DNA of 64,000 nt from Pantoea sp. 1.19 (GTDB lineage Bacteria; Pseudomonadota; Gammaproteobacteria; Enterobacterales; Enterobacteriaceae): contig NZ_MRBS01000001.1 of the NCBI RefSeq assembly GCF_001922585.1, forward strand, positions 1-64,000. Reading direction: 5' to 3'. This document shows, piece after piece, positions 47,104 to 55,129 of this stretch (the stretch's first letter is position 1; each line of letters begins with the position of its first letter). A program made the translations under genes and the position numbers. Under the pieces are notes generated by a model. That model saw only the letters and a program-made list of their open reading frames with translations, made no database searches and was not told the DNA's origin.

Positions 47104-48525
47104 TTGACCGCCGCTATCGTGAAAAACGCCCGCTGGTTACATCTGGGGGCGGGCGCCTTCCACCGGGCGCATCAGGCCTGGTATCTGCACTTGCTTCAGC
47201 ATCAAGCAGCGTCTCTACCCACTTCTCCCCGCTGGTCGCTCTCGCTGGCCAATATCCGCAACAGCGCTACTCAACACACGCTGCAGCAGCTGGCCCGCCA
47301 GCAGGGGCGCTACACGCTCGAAGTGATCTCACCGGAGGGTGAGACCCGCTGGCACCGTCTGGCGGTGATTGACCGGGTGATTCTCTGGGATGCCGGCCTG
47401 GCGTCGCTGGTGGCCGAAGGCGCCCACCCGCAGACCAAAGTCATCTCCTTCACCGTCACTGAAGGGGGCTATTTTCTGCGAGACGACGGACGGCTGGACG
47501 AGACGCATCCGGCGGTGGCCAGCGACCTGGCCGGGCAGGGCGAGACGCAAACCCTGTACGGTGCGCTGGTGAAGATTTTGCGCGCCCGCCGTGAGGCGAA
47601 CGCCGGTGCGGTGACGCTGCTGAGCTGCGATAACCTGCGCCACAATGGCGATGTGCTGCGACGCGGCCTGCTGGCGTTTATTGCCGCCAGCGGCGATGAG
47701 GCGCTGGGAGAGTGGGTGGCCAGCCATACCACTTCGCCGAACAACATGGTCGATCGCATTACGCCGGTGCCGGATGCGGGACTGCCTGAGCGGCTGGCCG
47801 CGCAGGGCATTGCGGATGACAAGGTGCCGCTGACCTGCGAGGCGTTTACGCAGTGGGTGATGGAAGATCGCTTTATTGCCGGACGGCCGCCGCTGGAGCA
47901 GGTGGGTGTAGAGTTTGTGGACGACGTGACGCCGTGGGAAGAGGTAAAAATCCGCGTGCTGAACGCCAGCCACAGCGGCATCGCCTGGGCCGGTGGCCTG
48001 CTGGGAAAAGCGAGTATCGATCAGAGCCTGCTGCCGACGGTGACGCGCTGGCTCAGCGACTATGTGCGCGACGATCTGGCCCCGACCCTCGCCGCGCCGG
48101 GCATTGATCTGGATGCGTACTGCGCCAGTACGCTGCACCGCTTCAGTAATCCCGGGGTGCGCGATTCGGTGCAGCGGGTCTCCTCGGACAGCATTGCCAA
48201 GCTGCATGAGTTTATCGTGCCGACGCTGAAAGCGCGCTATGCGCAGGGCGTCGTCCCCCGCGCGGCGCTGATGCTGCCGGCGCTGCTGTTCTGCTTTATG
48301 CAGCGCGAGCAGCGCGGCGAACTGGCGTTCGCTTATCAGGACCGTGCGCGCGCGAGCGTTGATTTTTTGGCCGTTTACCGCGATGCGTCGCCGGTCAGGG
48401 CGTTTGCCGCTCAGCCGGCGCTGTTTGGCTCACTGTGCCAGCAGCCGACTCTGGCGGCAGACCTGCAGCAGGCCGTCGACCGGGTTGAGGCCTGGCTGGC
48501 GGGCGGCGAGGGAGCGGCAGCGTGA
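47104..48525 (+). CDS. D-arabinitol/mannitol dehydrogenase family protein (DalD-like)
   Basis: This 473-residue long-chain dehydrogenase has the NAD site WLHLGAGAFHRAHQAWYLH, the segment FTVTEGGYFL, and the catalytic-region motif KIRVLNASHSGIAWAGGLLG with the active-site Asn and His. It resembles D-arabinitol 4-dehydrogenase DalD along its length (for example NTTCPNTMVDRITP in DalD against TTSPNNMVDRITP here). It oxidises a hexitol or pentitol to a ketose. The start is TTG after AAGGAG. The gene overlaps the SemiSWEET gene. Confidence 0.85.
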   Translation: MTAAIVKNARWLHLGAGAFHRAHQAWYLHLLQHQAASLPTSPRWSLSLANIRNSATQHTLQQLARQQGRYTLEVISPEGETRWHRLAVIDRVILWDAGLASLVAEGAHPQTKVISFTVTEGGYFLRDDGRLDETHPAVASDLAGQGETQTLYGALVKILRARREANAGAVTLLSCDNLRHNGDVLRRGLLAFIAASGDEALGEWVASHTTSPNNMVDRITPVPDAGLPERLAAQGIADDKVPLTCEAFTQWVMEDRFIAGRPPLEQVGVEFVDDVTPWEEVKIRVLNASHSGIAWAGGLLGKASIDQSLLPTVTRWLSDYVRDDLAPTLAAPGIDLDAYCASTLHRFSNPGVRDSVQRVSSDSIAKLHEFIVPTLKARYAQGVVPRAALMLPALLFCFMQREQRGELAFAYQDRARASVDFLAVYRDASPVRAFAAQPALFGSLCQQPTLAADLQQAVDRVEAWLAGGEGAAA

Positions 48526-48983
48526 AGAATATCCTGATTGTTGCGCTTACCGTGGCGCTGGCGCTGCTGTCGATTGTGCTACTGTCGCCCTGGCCGGTGG
48601 CATTGGGTACGCTGGCCGCCTGGGTCACCACCGGGTCCTTTTTTTTGCAGGTGCTGCACATTGTGAAAAATAAGGACACCAGCGGGCTATCACTGGGCAT
48701 GTGGGCGGCGCTGTTTTTCGGCGTCTCCTGCTGGACCTGGTACGGTTTTCGTCTGGGAGATATCCCGGTGATGGCGGCCAACGGCGTTACGGCGCTGCTG
48801 GCGCTGGCGGTGATCCTGTTGAAGCTGTGGCATGAGAGACCGGTAAAGAATCCGAACCGGCGCCGGCTGGTGGCGATGCCCGGCGTGATCCTGCGTCCGC
48901 GGATCCGCCGGCTGCGTCCGCTGAGCGATCCCGCGCGGAAGAAGCGGCGTAAGGCGTCGCGCACGCCGCCGCAGAATACGTGA
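48522..48983 (+). CDS. SemiSWEET-type sugar transporter with basic C-terminal tail
   Basis: The first 105 residues form the three-helix SemiSWEET/MtN3 unit (LGTLAAWVTTGSFFLQVLHI, SGLSLGMWAALFFGVSCWTW), which dimerises to carry sugars. The last 45 residues are an unusual Arg/Lys-rich tail (RPRIRRLRPLSDPARKKRRK), making it much longer than typical bacterial members. The start is GTG, overlapping the dehydrogenase stop by four bases. The pairing suggests uptake or release of the dehydrogenase substrate or product. Confidence 0.85.
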   Translation: MKNILIVALTVALALLSIVLLSPWPVALGTLAAWVTTGSFFLQVLHIVKNKDTSGLSLGMWAALFFGVSCWTWYGFRLGDIPVMAANGVTALLALAVILLKLWHERPVKNPNRRRLVAMPGVILRPRIRRLRPLSDPARKKRRKASRTPPQNT

Positions 48984-48991
48984 TGCGCGGT

Positions 48992-49014
48992 CGCGGCATC
49001 GTTACGATGCCGCG
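48992..49014. terminator. Hairpin between convergent genes
   Basis: CGCGGCATCG (48992-49001) and CGATGCCGCG (49005-49014) form a perfect 10-base-pair stem with a TTA loop between the SemiSWEET and YagU-like stops. There is no T-run on either side, so terminator function is only likely. Confidence 0.5.
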
Positions 49015-49023
49015 GCCAATCGG

Positions 49024-49548
49024 TTAACGTCCCCCGGCGTCCGGCTGTCCGGTAATACGGTTGCGGATGTCGCGACGAAATACTTCGATGGTCCACATCC
49101 ACAGAATGTGGCCGAGGGTTTCCGAGAACAGTTCGTCGGCCGGCAGCTGCCACATTGGCGGCGCCCATCCCCCGAGCGGCAGCACGATGCCGTGGAAGGC
49201 GACGGTGACCACCAGCGCAAATGCCACTCCCTGCCACAGTTTGATCTGCGGCCAGACTTCCGCCACGGCGCAGTAGAACAAGGCAAACACAATCGAGAAC
49301 AGGTGATGCACGCCGGCAACGCCCCAGTTCACCAAGTGTCCCGAGTAGTGATAGACCATCTCGTTAACCCGCATGCCAAAATCCTGCAGCATCTCGGCGG
49401 GGGGGATGGCCCGATCCGCGGTGCGCGGCGGCAGCGGATTCTCCGTGCCCCACTTCACGAAGCTGGCGACGTTGCCACCAAAAAAACCGGCCCAGAGGGC
49501 GGCCCGGTAGTGGCGATCGCGTGGACGGGTCGTACTGAATAGCGACAT
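49024..49548 (-). CDS. YagU-family (DUF1440) inner-membrane protein
   Basis: This 174-residue membrane protein aligns with E. coli YagU: FVKWGTENPLPPR, HLVNWGVAGVHHLFSIVFAL, AEVWPQIKLWQGVAFA and HILWMWTIEVFRRDIRNRIT. YagU has been linked to acid resistance. The ATG at 49548 follows AAGGAT and leaves a typical short N-terminus. Confidence 0.88.
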   Translation of the reverse strand: MSLFSTTRPRDRHYRAALWAGFFGGNVASFVKWGTENPLPPRTADRAIPPAEMLQDFGMRVNEMVYHYSGHLVNWGVAGVHHLFSIVFALFYCAVAEVWPQIKLWQGVAFALVVTVAFHGIVLPLGGWAPPMWQLPADELFSETLGHILWMWTIEVFRRDIRNRITGQPDAGGR

Positions 49549-49650
49549 GACTATATCCTTATCTGTCAATGCCCAAAGGGCGGGTGAGTAAGACGATTTC
49601 TGGAGTATACGACGCCGCGCCGCCGTCGCCTATCTCTGTCCCAGAAATGA

Positions 49651-50181
49651 TCAGCGCCAGGGGAGCATGCGCCGCAGCGTCGAATCTTTGACCACGTAGT
49701 GGTGATACAGCGCAGCGGCCGCGTGCAGCCCGATCAAAAAGTAACCGGTATTGGCAATCAGCTTATGGATTGATATGAGCTGCTCCTGTACATCGGGCCG
49801 CGGCACGGCGCTAACCGGCATCGTCATGCCACACAGCGACCAGCTGACCTGCCCCGCCCACAGGCTGGTGAGCCCCAGCAGCGGCAGGCCAATCAACATC
49901 AGATACAAACATCCGTGCGCGGCGTGGGCCAGCAGCGTCTGCCAGCGCGGCGGGGCGGGAAGTATCGCCGGAGCGCGATGCCGCAGGCGCAGCCCCACCC
50001 GCAGTAGCATCAGCACGAGGACGCCGCTGCCAAAGGTGAAATGCAAGGTTTTCATCTCGGCGCGCAGAGGCAGGCCCTTTGGGATAAAGCCGCGCAGCTC
50101 TATTGCCGCCCAGGCCAGGACCACCAGCAGCACAACCGCCCAGTGAATCAGTATCTGGCTGCGGGCATATTTTTCGTTCAT
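49651..50181 (-). CDS. Cytochrome b561
   Basis: This 176-residue di-haem membrane protein has four helices and paired histidines: ILIHWAVVLL, MKTLHFTFGSGVL, LAHAAHGCLYLML and SIHKLIANTGYFLIGLHAAA. Such proteins pass electrons between quinone and superoxide or other acceptors. It lies 28 bases after the VIT1-type gene on the same strand, so it may be the tail of the six-gene operon. Confidence 0.9.
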   Translation of the reverse strand: MNEKYARSQILIHWAVVLLVVLAWAAIELRGFIPKGLPLRAEMKTLHFTFGSGVLVLMLLRVGLRLRHRAPAILPAPPRWQTLLAHAAHGCLYLMLIGLPLLGLTSLWAGQVSWSLCGMTMPVSAVPRPDVQEQLISIHKLIANTGYFLIGLHAAAALYHHYVVKDSTLRRMLPWR

Positions 50182-50209
50182 CGTGACTCCGCTTGTTATG
50201 TTGGTTGAT

Positions 50210-50899
50210 TTATCCGCCGTGCAGGCCAAATAGCGCACCGGCACCGACCGACAGCCCCATCGCCAGCGCGCTCCAGCAGGTGATCCTGCGGATGCCGGGC
50301 AGCAGGGGGGCCCCCCCGGTTTTTGCCGCCACGCCACCCAGCAGCGCCAGCGCCAGCAGCGCCGACAGGGCGATTGCCACGATCGCTGCTCCCGGCGATA
50401 CCAGTATCGCCACCAGCAGCGGCAGCGCGGCGCCGGTAGCAAAGCTGGCCGCTGAGGTGAGTGCCGCCTGCAGTGGACGGGCGCGGCTGAGGGCGGACAG
50501 CCCCAGCTCATCGCGGGCGTGCGCACCCAGCGCGTCGTGCGCCATTAGCCGGGCGGCAACCTCGCGCGCCAGCGCCGGCTCCAGCCCGCGGCTGACGTAA
50601 ATGCCGGTCAGCTCGCGCAGCTCGCCGGCGTAATCGTTCGCCAGCTCCGACTGCTCTTCGGCCATCGCGGCACGCTCCGTATCCGCTTGCGAAGAGACCG
50701 AAACGTATTCACCGGTGGCCATGGACATCGCGCCGGCGACCAGCCCGGCCACGCCGGTGACCAGCAGGGTCGCGTGGCTGACGTGCGCCGAGGCGACGCC
50801 GAGCAGCAGGCTGGCGGTGGAGACGATACCGTCATTGGCACCCAGTACCGCCGCCCGCAGCCACGGGCTGTTGTCGATGCGATGGCCTTCTTTATGCAT
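50210..50899 (-). CDS. VIT1/CCC1-family iron or manganese transporter
   Basis: This 229-residue protein has the family start LRAAVLGANDGIVSTASLLL, the signature MSMATGEYVSVSSQADTE and a glutamate-rich cytoplasmic metal-binding region (RAAMAEEQSELANDYAGELR). The five helices transport Fe2+ or Mn2+ out of the cytoplasm. Its start codon overlaps the stop of the TPR gene, joining it to the AMP-ligase/diiron operon, which suggests metal supply or detoxification for that pathway. Confidence 0.88.
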   Translation of the reverse strand: MHKEGHRIDNSPWLRAAVLGANDGIVSTASLLLGVASAHVSHATLLVTGVAGLVAGAMSMATGEYVSVSSQADTERAAMAEEQSELANDYAGELRELTGIYVSRGLEPALAREVAARLMAHDALGAHARDELGLSALSRARPLQAALTSAASFATGAALPLLVAILVSPGAAIVAIALSALLALALLGGVAAKTGGAPLLPGIRRITCWSALAMGLSVGAGALFGLHGG

Positions 50900-51510
50900 T
50901 ACAGCTGCGCCAGGCGGGAGGCAATCTCCTGCTGGCGTCCGCGGTCAGCATCTTCCCTTCCCGGACGCGGTGCGGCGGCCTGCGCTTTCTGCAGGTAGGT
51001 TTTCGCCTCCTGCTTGCGCCCCTCTTCCAGCAAAAAATCGCCGTAGAAGAAGTTGGGATCGATGCCGTTCGGGTTCATCACCAGCGCTTTTTTCAGCAGT
51101 TGCTCTGCCTGTTTTTTATCGCCAAAGCCGATGGGCCAGCCCGGAACCTGGTAGTAGAGTGCGCCAAGGCTGGTCAGGGCGGAGCCGTCGAGCGCGTTGG
51201 CATTGAGGCGCAGCGCCAGCTCCAGCCGCGCTTTGGCATCTTTCACCAGGCTCAGCGCGCCGAGTCCGCCTTTGGCGCCGGCCCAGCTGCTTTTGACAAT
51301 GGCGGACCAAATCAGCATGTCGACGCGCGAAGGGGCCGCTGCGCTGGCGCTGTCGGCCTCTCCGCTCAGGGTTTGCAGGCAGTCGGCTTTTAGCTTCTCC
51401 GGTGTACGATACTGACAGGTGGCCCAGCGGTGCTGAATATCGCTGAGTGAGGGCTGCGCAAACGCCGGAACGCTTACCAGCAGTAACAGACCGATCCAGC
51501 CCAGTTTCAT
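50899..51510 (-). CDS. Exported TPR-repeat protein
   Basis: The 203-residue product has signal peptide MKLGWIGLLLLVSVPAFA, then tetratricopeptide-like helices (LELALRLNANALDGSALTSL; KQAEQLLKKALVMNPNGIDP; EGRKQEAKTYLQKAQAAAP). Two cysteines near residues 32 and 44 may form a disulfide. It is probably periplasmic. The start overlaps the SDR stop (ATGA). Its role in the operon is unknown. Confidence 0.85.
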   Translation of the reverse strand: MKLGWIGLLLLVSVPAFAQPSLSDIQHRWATCQYRTPEKLKADCLQTLSGEADSASAAAPSRVDMLIWSAIVKSSWAGAKGGLGALSLVKDAKARLELALRLNANALDGSALTSLGALYYQVPGWPIGFGDKKQAEQLLKKALVMNPNGIDPNFFYGDFLLEEGRKQEAKTYLQKAQAAAPRPGREDADRGRQQEIASRLAQL

Positions 51511-52316
51511 GATGACCTCTTGATTGACAGGGATGCGTTAGCGTGGCGGGCAATGATGGCCCGCTGTTTACTGAGGGCCTTGTCGACCAGCCCGGGAAAG
51601 AGCGCATTGAGGGTGACAAAGAAGCGCTCGGGCCAGCCGAGCCAGCGTCGGGTCAGCTGGCGCTGCAGGGCGATCACTATCTGACGCGCCACGTACTCCG
51701 GCGTGTCGCTGCGGGTGCCCAGTTCGCTGTTCATCGCATTGACCGCCGCCGAATTGATGGCGGTTTGCGTCGCCCGCGGGGCGAAATAGAGCACCTCGAG
51801 GCCGGTGCCGGCCAGCTCACGCCGCAGCGCTTCGCTAAAGCCGCGCAGGGCAAATTTGCTGGCACAGTAGACGCTGAATCCGGCGTAGCCAATGCTGCCA
51901 AAGCTGGAGCCGACGTTCATGATCAGCGCCGGTCTGTTCAGATAGGGCAGCAGCATGCGGGTGAGCAGGATAGGCGCCTGCACGTTGATCAGCAGCTGCT
52001 GGCTGATTTGCGCATCGTTCTGATCGCTCAGCCAGGCAAAGTGGCTGGTACCGGCGTTGTTGATCACAATGTCCAGCGCCGGGCGCTGTGCAAACCAGCC
52101 TGCCTCCTGCTGCAGGCGGGCGGTGTCGCCCAAATCGGCACACCAGATGCAGTGGCGCTCCGGATGGGGGAGGCGAGCGCGCAGCGCTTCGAGCGCCGCC
52201 GGATTGCGCCCGTGCAGCGTCAGCCGCGCGCCTTGCTCCGCCAGCGAATGCGATAGCGCCTGACCAATCCCGCCGCCGGCGCCGGTGAGTAAGATATGAC
52301 GCTGATCAAGCTTCAT
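51507..52316 (-). CDS. Short-chain dehydrogenase/reductase
   Basis: This 269-residue classical SDR has the cofactor motif TGAGGGIGQALSHSLAEQGA, NNAGTS, the catalytic Ser and Tyr-x3-Lys in SSFGSIGYAGFSVYCASKFA, and HGRNP after strand 2, which suggests NADPH. The C-terminal region is consistent with a hydrophobic substrate. Four-base overlaps with both neighbours place it in the AMP-ligase/diiron pathway, perhaps reducing or oxidising an acyl-derived product. Confidence 0.9.
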   Translation of the reverse strand: MKLDQRHILLTGAGGGIGQALSHSLAEQGARLTLHGRNPAALEALRARLPHPERHCIWCADLGDTARLQQEAGWFAQRPALDIVINNAGTSHFAWLSDQNDAQISQQLLINVQAPILLTRMLLPYLNRPALIMNVGSSFGSIGYAGFSVYCASKFALRGFSEALRRELAGTGLEVLYFAPRATQTAINSAAVNAMNSELGTRSDTPEYVARQIVIALQRQLTRRWLGWPERFFVTLNALFPGLVDKALSKQRAIIARHANASLSIKRSS

Positions 52317-52969
52317 GATGAGGTCTCCGTTAAGCCGCGCAGCATCTCGCCATACAGCTGATACACCACCTTCGCCGCGTGAATGATGTCTGCCTGATCC
52401 TGGGGATCGCTAATGGTATTCATCAATTGCTCAAAAAAAGCCAGATGCTCGACGTCCAGCGCACCGTGTGAGCGCAGGTAGCTCATGGCTTTTTCAGGCA
52501 GCGCCAGCCCGCGTTGCAGCTGATCGGCAACGGTTGAAGCGATAGCGACGCTGGTCCCTTCCAGCACCTGTACCATGCCAAAAATACTCAGCGGATTGAC
52601 GCGCTGGATTTGGTCATAGAGAAAGGCGATCATCAGTTCGATGGCCAGTACCGGTTTGCCGTGACGCACCGCTTCTGCATCGCCACCGCAGGCGCGGATA
52701 TCGTTCAGGATCCATTGCTGATGGCCGTACTCCTCTTCGATATATTCGGCAATCGCTCCGCGTATCGCTTCGCGCGACGGGGGCAGGCGACTGCCGGCCG
52801 CCATCATCAGCGGTACGGTGTGGCTAACGTGATAGAAAGCCTGGCTTAAAAACGCCCGGTACATCGCGACGCTGATCTCGCCCCGCTGGCAGGCGGCGAT
52901 CGCCGGCGCGGCCAGCATAGTTTGACGCGCTTCGGCGGTTTCCTGCTGTAACTGCTGATAGAAAGTCAT
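52313..52969 (-). CDS. Haem-oxygenase-like diiron protein (TenA/PqqC-like, iron-containing redox enzyme family)
   Basis: The 218-residue all-helical protein shows the ligand pattern of haem-oxygenase-like diiron oxidases: Glu and His in AEYIEEEYGHQQW (residues about 75-83), Glu137 in QVLEGTSVA, and Asp172/His175 with Glu180 in LDVEHLAFFEQ. Relatives include UndA, which makes 1-alkenes from fatty acids, and TenA-like proteins. ATG 52969 overlaps the AMP-ligase stop and follows AGGAG. Position after an acyl-activating enzyme suggests it oxidises an activated or free acyl chain. Confidence 0.82.
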   Translation of the reverse strand: MTFYQQLQQETAEARQTMLAAPAIAACQRGEISVAMYRAFLSQAFYHVSHTVPLMMAAGSRLPPSREAIRGAIAEYIEEEYGHQQWILNDIRACGGDAEAVRHGKPVLAIELMIAFLYDQIQRVNPLSIFGMVQVLEGTSVAIASTVADQLQRGLALPEKAMSYLRSHGALDVEHLAFFEQLMNTISDPQDQADIIHAAKVVYQLYGEMLRGLTETSS

Positions 52970-54405
52970 GCGGATTCTCCTGTAACACACTGCTGGATAC
53001 GGGACTGCCAGTCGGCGTAAACCGCGGCGCGCCGCAGTCGGCCATTGGCGGTGCTCCAGTTGCGTTCGGCGCTGAAGTCCACCGTCAGATAGTGATGTAC
53101 CTGCGCGTAATCGGGCAGTCGCTGGTTTAACTGCATCACCTGTTCGGCCAGCGCGCTTTCGCCGCCCGGCGTCGGCTGGATCAGGGCAACGTTAGCGGGC
53201 AGCCCATCGCCGAAGATCAGCAGACGACCAATGGCTGGAAACAGCTGCGCCTCTGCCTCTACCCATTCCGGCGCGAAATTGCGGCCCCAGGCGGTAATCT
53301 GAATATTTTTCTTCCGGCCGGTGATGGTCAGATAGCCGTCGGCGTCGAGCTGACCGAGATCGCCGGTGGCTATCTGCACCGGTGCCGGTGCGTCACCGAG
53401 ATAGCCAAGCATGCCGGCGCCGCGGACCAGAATTTCACCATCGGCCGCCAGGGTTACCTCACAGTGCGGCAGCGGCTGGCCGGCGGTTCCAGGACGCCCG
53501 GCGCCCGGCGCATTGAGCGCGACTACCGATCCGCACTCGGACAGGCCGTAGCCCTCGCACAGCGGAATGCCGATGTGCTGCGCCAGTTCGACCAGCGCCG
53601 GGGAGACTTTGCCGCCGCCCACGGCGACCAGCCGCAGCGATGTAGCCAGCGCCGGCTGCTGCTGACAGACCATCACCAGCAGCCGCAGCAGTTCCGGCAC
53701 CAGCACCAGGCTGTGCGGCTGCCAGCGCTGCAGCGCCGCGGCCAGCTGCGCGGCGGAAAACTGACGGGCACCGGCAAAACCGACCTCGCTCAGCGCGGGG
53801 ATGCGGCTGCTGACACCGCTCAGCAGCGGCACGTACAGTCCGCTGATATTTTCCAGCAGGGTAGCCAGCGGCAGCAGCGTAAGGTGATGGCTGACCGCTG
53901 CCGGCATCACGCGATCGGCCAGCGCCTGACTGACCCGCTGCAGGTGATCGAGGCTCAGGCATACCCCTTTCGGCTGCCCGGTGCTGCCGGAGGTGTAGGT
54001 GATTTTCGCCGTGCCGGCGGGCAGCACCGGCGGCGCGACGGGCTGGCAGCGCTGCAGCGGCAGAGAAAAATCCGGCGCGCGGCGCCAGCCGGTACGGGGA
54101 GCGCCGATCAGCGCATCGGCGCCGCTGCTCTCCAGTACCCACTGCTGCTGCGCGGCGGTAAAGAACGGCGGCAGCGGGATAACCACGATCCCGGCCAGCA
54201 TGGCCGCCAAATCGGCGATCGCCCAGTCGGGTCCGTTATCCAGCGCCAGGGCGAGGCGCTGAACCTGCGCCGTGCGCAGCCGCTGCGCGAGCTGCTGCAC
54301 CTGCTGCCACAGGCTGGCATAGTCGATTTCGCGCCGGGCGTCGCACAGCGCCGGGCGCGCGGGTTGGGCGATCGCCAGTTCAGCAAGGCGGGAGAAGAGT
54401 GTCAT
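52966..54405 (-). CDS. AMP-dependent acyl synthetase/ligase
   Basis: This 479-residue ANL-superfamily enzyme has the P-loop KITYTSGSTGQPKGVCL, core motif EGYGLSECGSV, ATP-site Asp in IATGDLGQLDADGYLTITGR and hinge KKNIQI. It is somewhat shorter than usual acyl-CoA synthetases but retains the C-terminal lid (YLTVDFSAERNWSTANGRLR, with a Gly-Arg-Leu-Arg in place of the usual Gly-Lys-hydrophobic-Arg). It should activate a carboxylic acid as acyl-AMP. It overlaps both neighbours by four bases. Confidence 0.88.
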   Translation of the reverse strand: MTLFSRLAELAIAQPARPALCDARREIDYASLWQQVQQLAQRLRTAQVQRLALALDNGPDWAIADLAAMLAGIVVIPLPPFFTAAQQQWVLESSGADALIGAPRTGWRRAPDFSLPLQRCQPVAPPVLPAGTAKITYTSGSTGQPKGVCLSLDHLQRVSQALADRVMPAAVSHHLTLLPLATLLENISGLYVPLLSGVSSRIPALSEVGFAGARQFSAAQLAAALQRWQPHSLVLVPELLRLLVMVCQQQPALATSLRLVAVGGGKVSPALVELAQHIGIPLCEGYGLSECGSVVALNAPGAGRPGTAGQPLPHCEVTLAADGEILVRGAGMLGYLGDAPAPVQIATGDLGQLDADGYLTITGRKKNIQITAWGRNFAPEWVEAEAQLFPAIGRLLIFGDGLPANVALIQPTPGGESALAEQVMQLNQRLPDYAQVHHYLTVDFSAERNWSTANGRLRRAAVYADWQSRIQQCVTGESA

Positions 54406-55046
54406 AGCCTGACCTGCTTCAGCGGCGAGAACAGCGTTGGCATTGCATCAAACAGGGTCAGCAGCAGACTGGTTTTACGCAGCGTGTCGTAACCGCCGCG
54501 CAGCTGGCCAACCATAACCTGCGGCTGGTTTTCGTAATAGGCACCCCAAAGCGACCCCTCTGCGCCAATTTTGTCGGCGCAGGCCGGAGCCAGCTCAACC
54601 GGTGACAGGTGCAGACGATGAAAAATATTGCGCAGCTTGCGCGTGCCGGTAAAGGCGATGTGGTCTAACCGGTTGGCGCACAATAGCAGGCAGAGTGCGG
54701 CAAACAGAATGCGCGCATTGCCGGATTCTGCGCAGGCAAAATTACCGATTTCAATCAGGCGTGGACGCGACAGCCGCTCGCCGGTTTTAGCGGCAAAGAC
54801 CTGCTCGATCGGTGTGTCGAGATAGCGCTCCAGATAGAGCGGCCCGGCGTCTGCGCGGTGCAGACCGCAGGCGCCGACCAGCTCGCCATCGGCGCGATAC
54901 AGCCCCAGCAGCAGTGGCAGAAAGTGCGGAATAGTGGCGTTAAATTCCTGCCGGTACGCGCGCTGAATAAATTGCTGCAATGTCGCCGTCTGCGCGGTGC
55001 CGTCGGCGAGCCGTAATTGATAAGGTGCCTGGATAGTTGGACGCAT
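54402..55046 (-). CDS. Thermostable hemolysin family protein
   Basis: This 214-residue protein matches the thermostable hemolysin (delta-VPH) family: LPLLLGLYRADGELVGACGL, PLYLERYLDTPIEQVF, RLIEIGNFACAESGNARILF and HRLHLSPVELAPAC. The fold looks GNAT-like, so acyl transfer is a likelier activity than direct haemolysis. It is the first gene of a six-gene overlapping set and starts at an ATG after GGAG. Confidence 0.87.
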   Translation of the reverse strand: MRPTIQAPYQLRLADGTAQTATLQQFIQRAYRQEFNATIPHFLPLLLGLYRADGELVGACGLHRADAGPLYLERYLDTPIEQVFAAKTGERLSRPRLIEIGNFACAESGNARILFAALCLLLCANRLDHIAFTGTRKLRNIFHRLHLSPVELAPACADKIGAEGSLWGAYYENQPQVMVGQLRGGYDTLRKTSLLLTLFDAMPTLFSPLKQVRL

Positions 55047-55129
55047 AGTGACTCCCCTGACTGTTCATCACAGCCTAGCCAGCCAGACTTAAGAAAGCAT
55101 TAAGGGGAAACAGCGCGGCCGTGCGGCCG

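Noticed and set aside
53464-54492. 342-codon open frame antisense to the AMP ligase
   Set aside because: Shadow frame of a well-supported gene; composition is low in hydrophobic core residues and has no recognisable motif.
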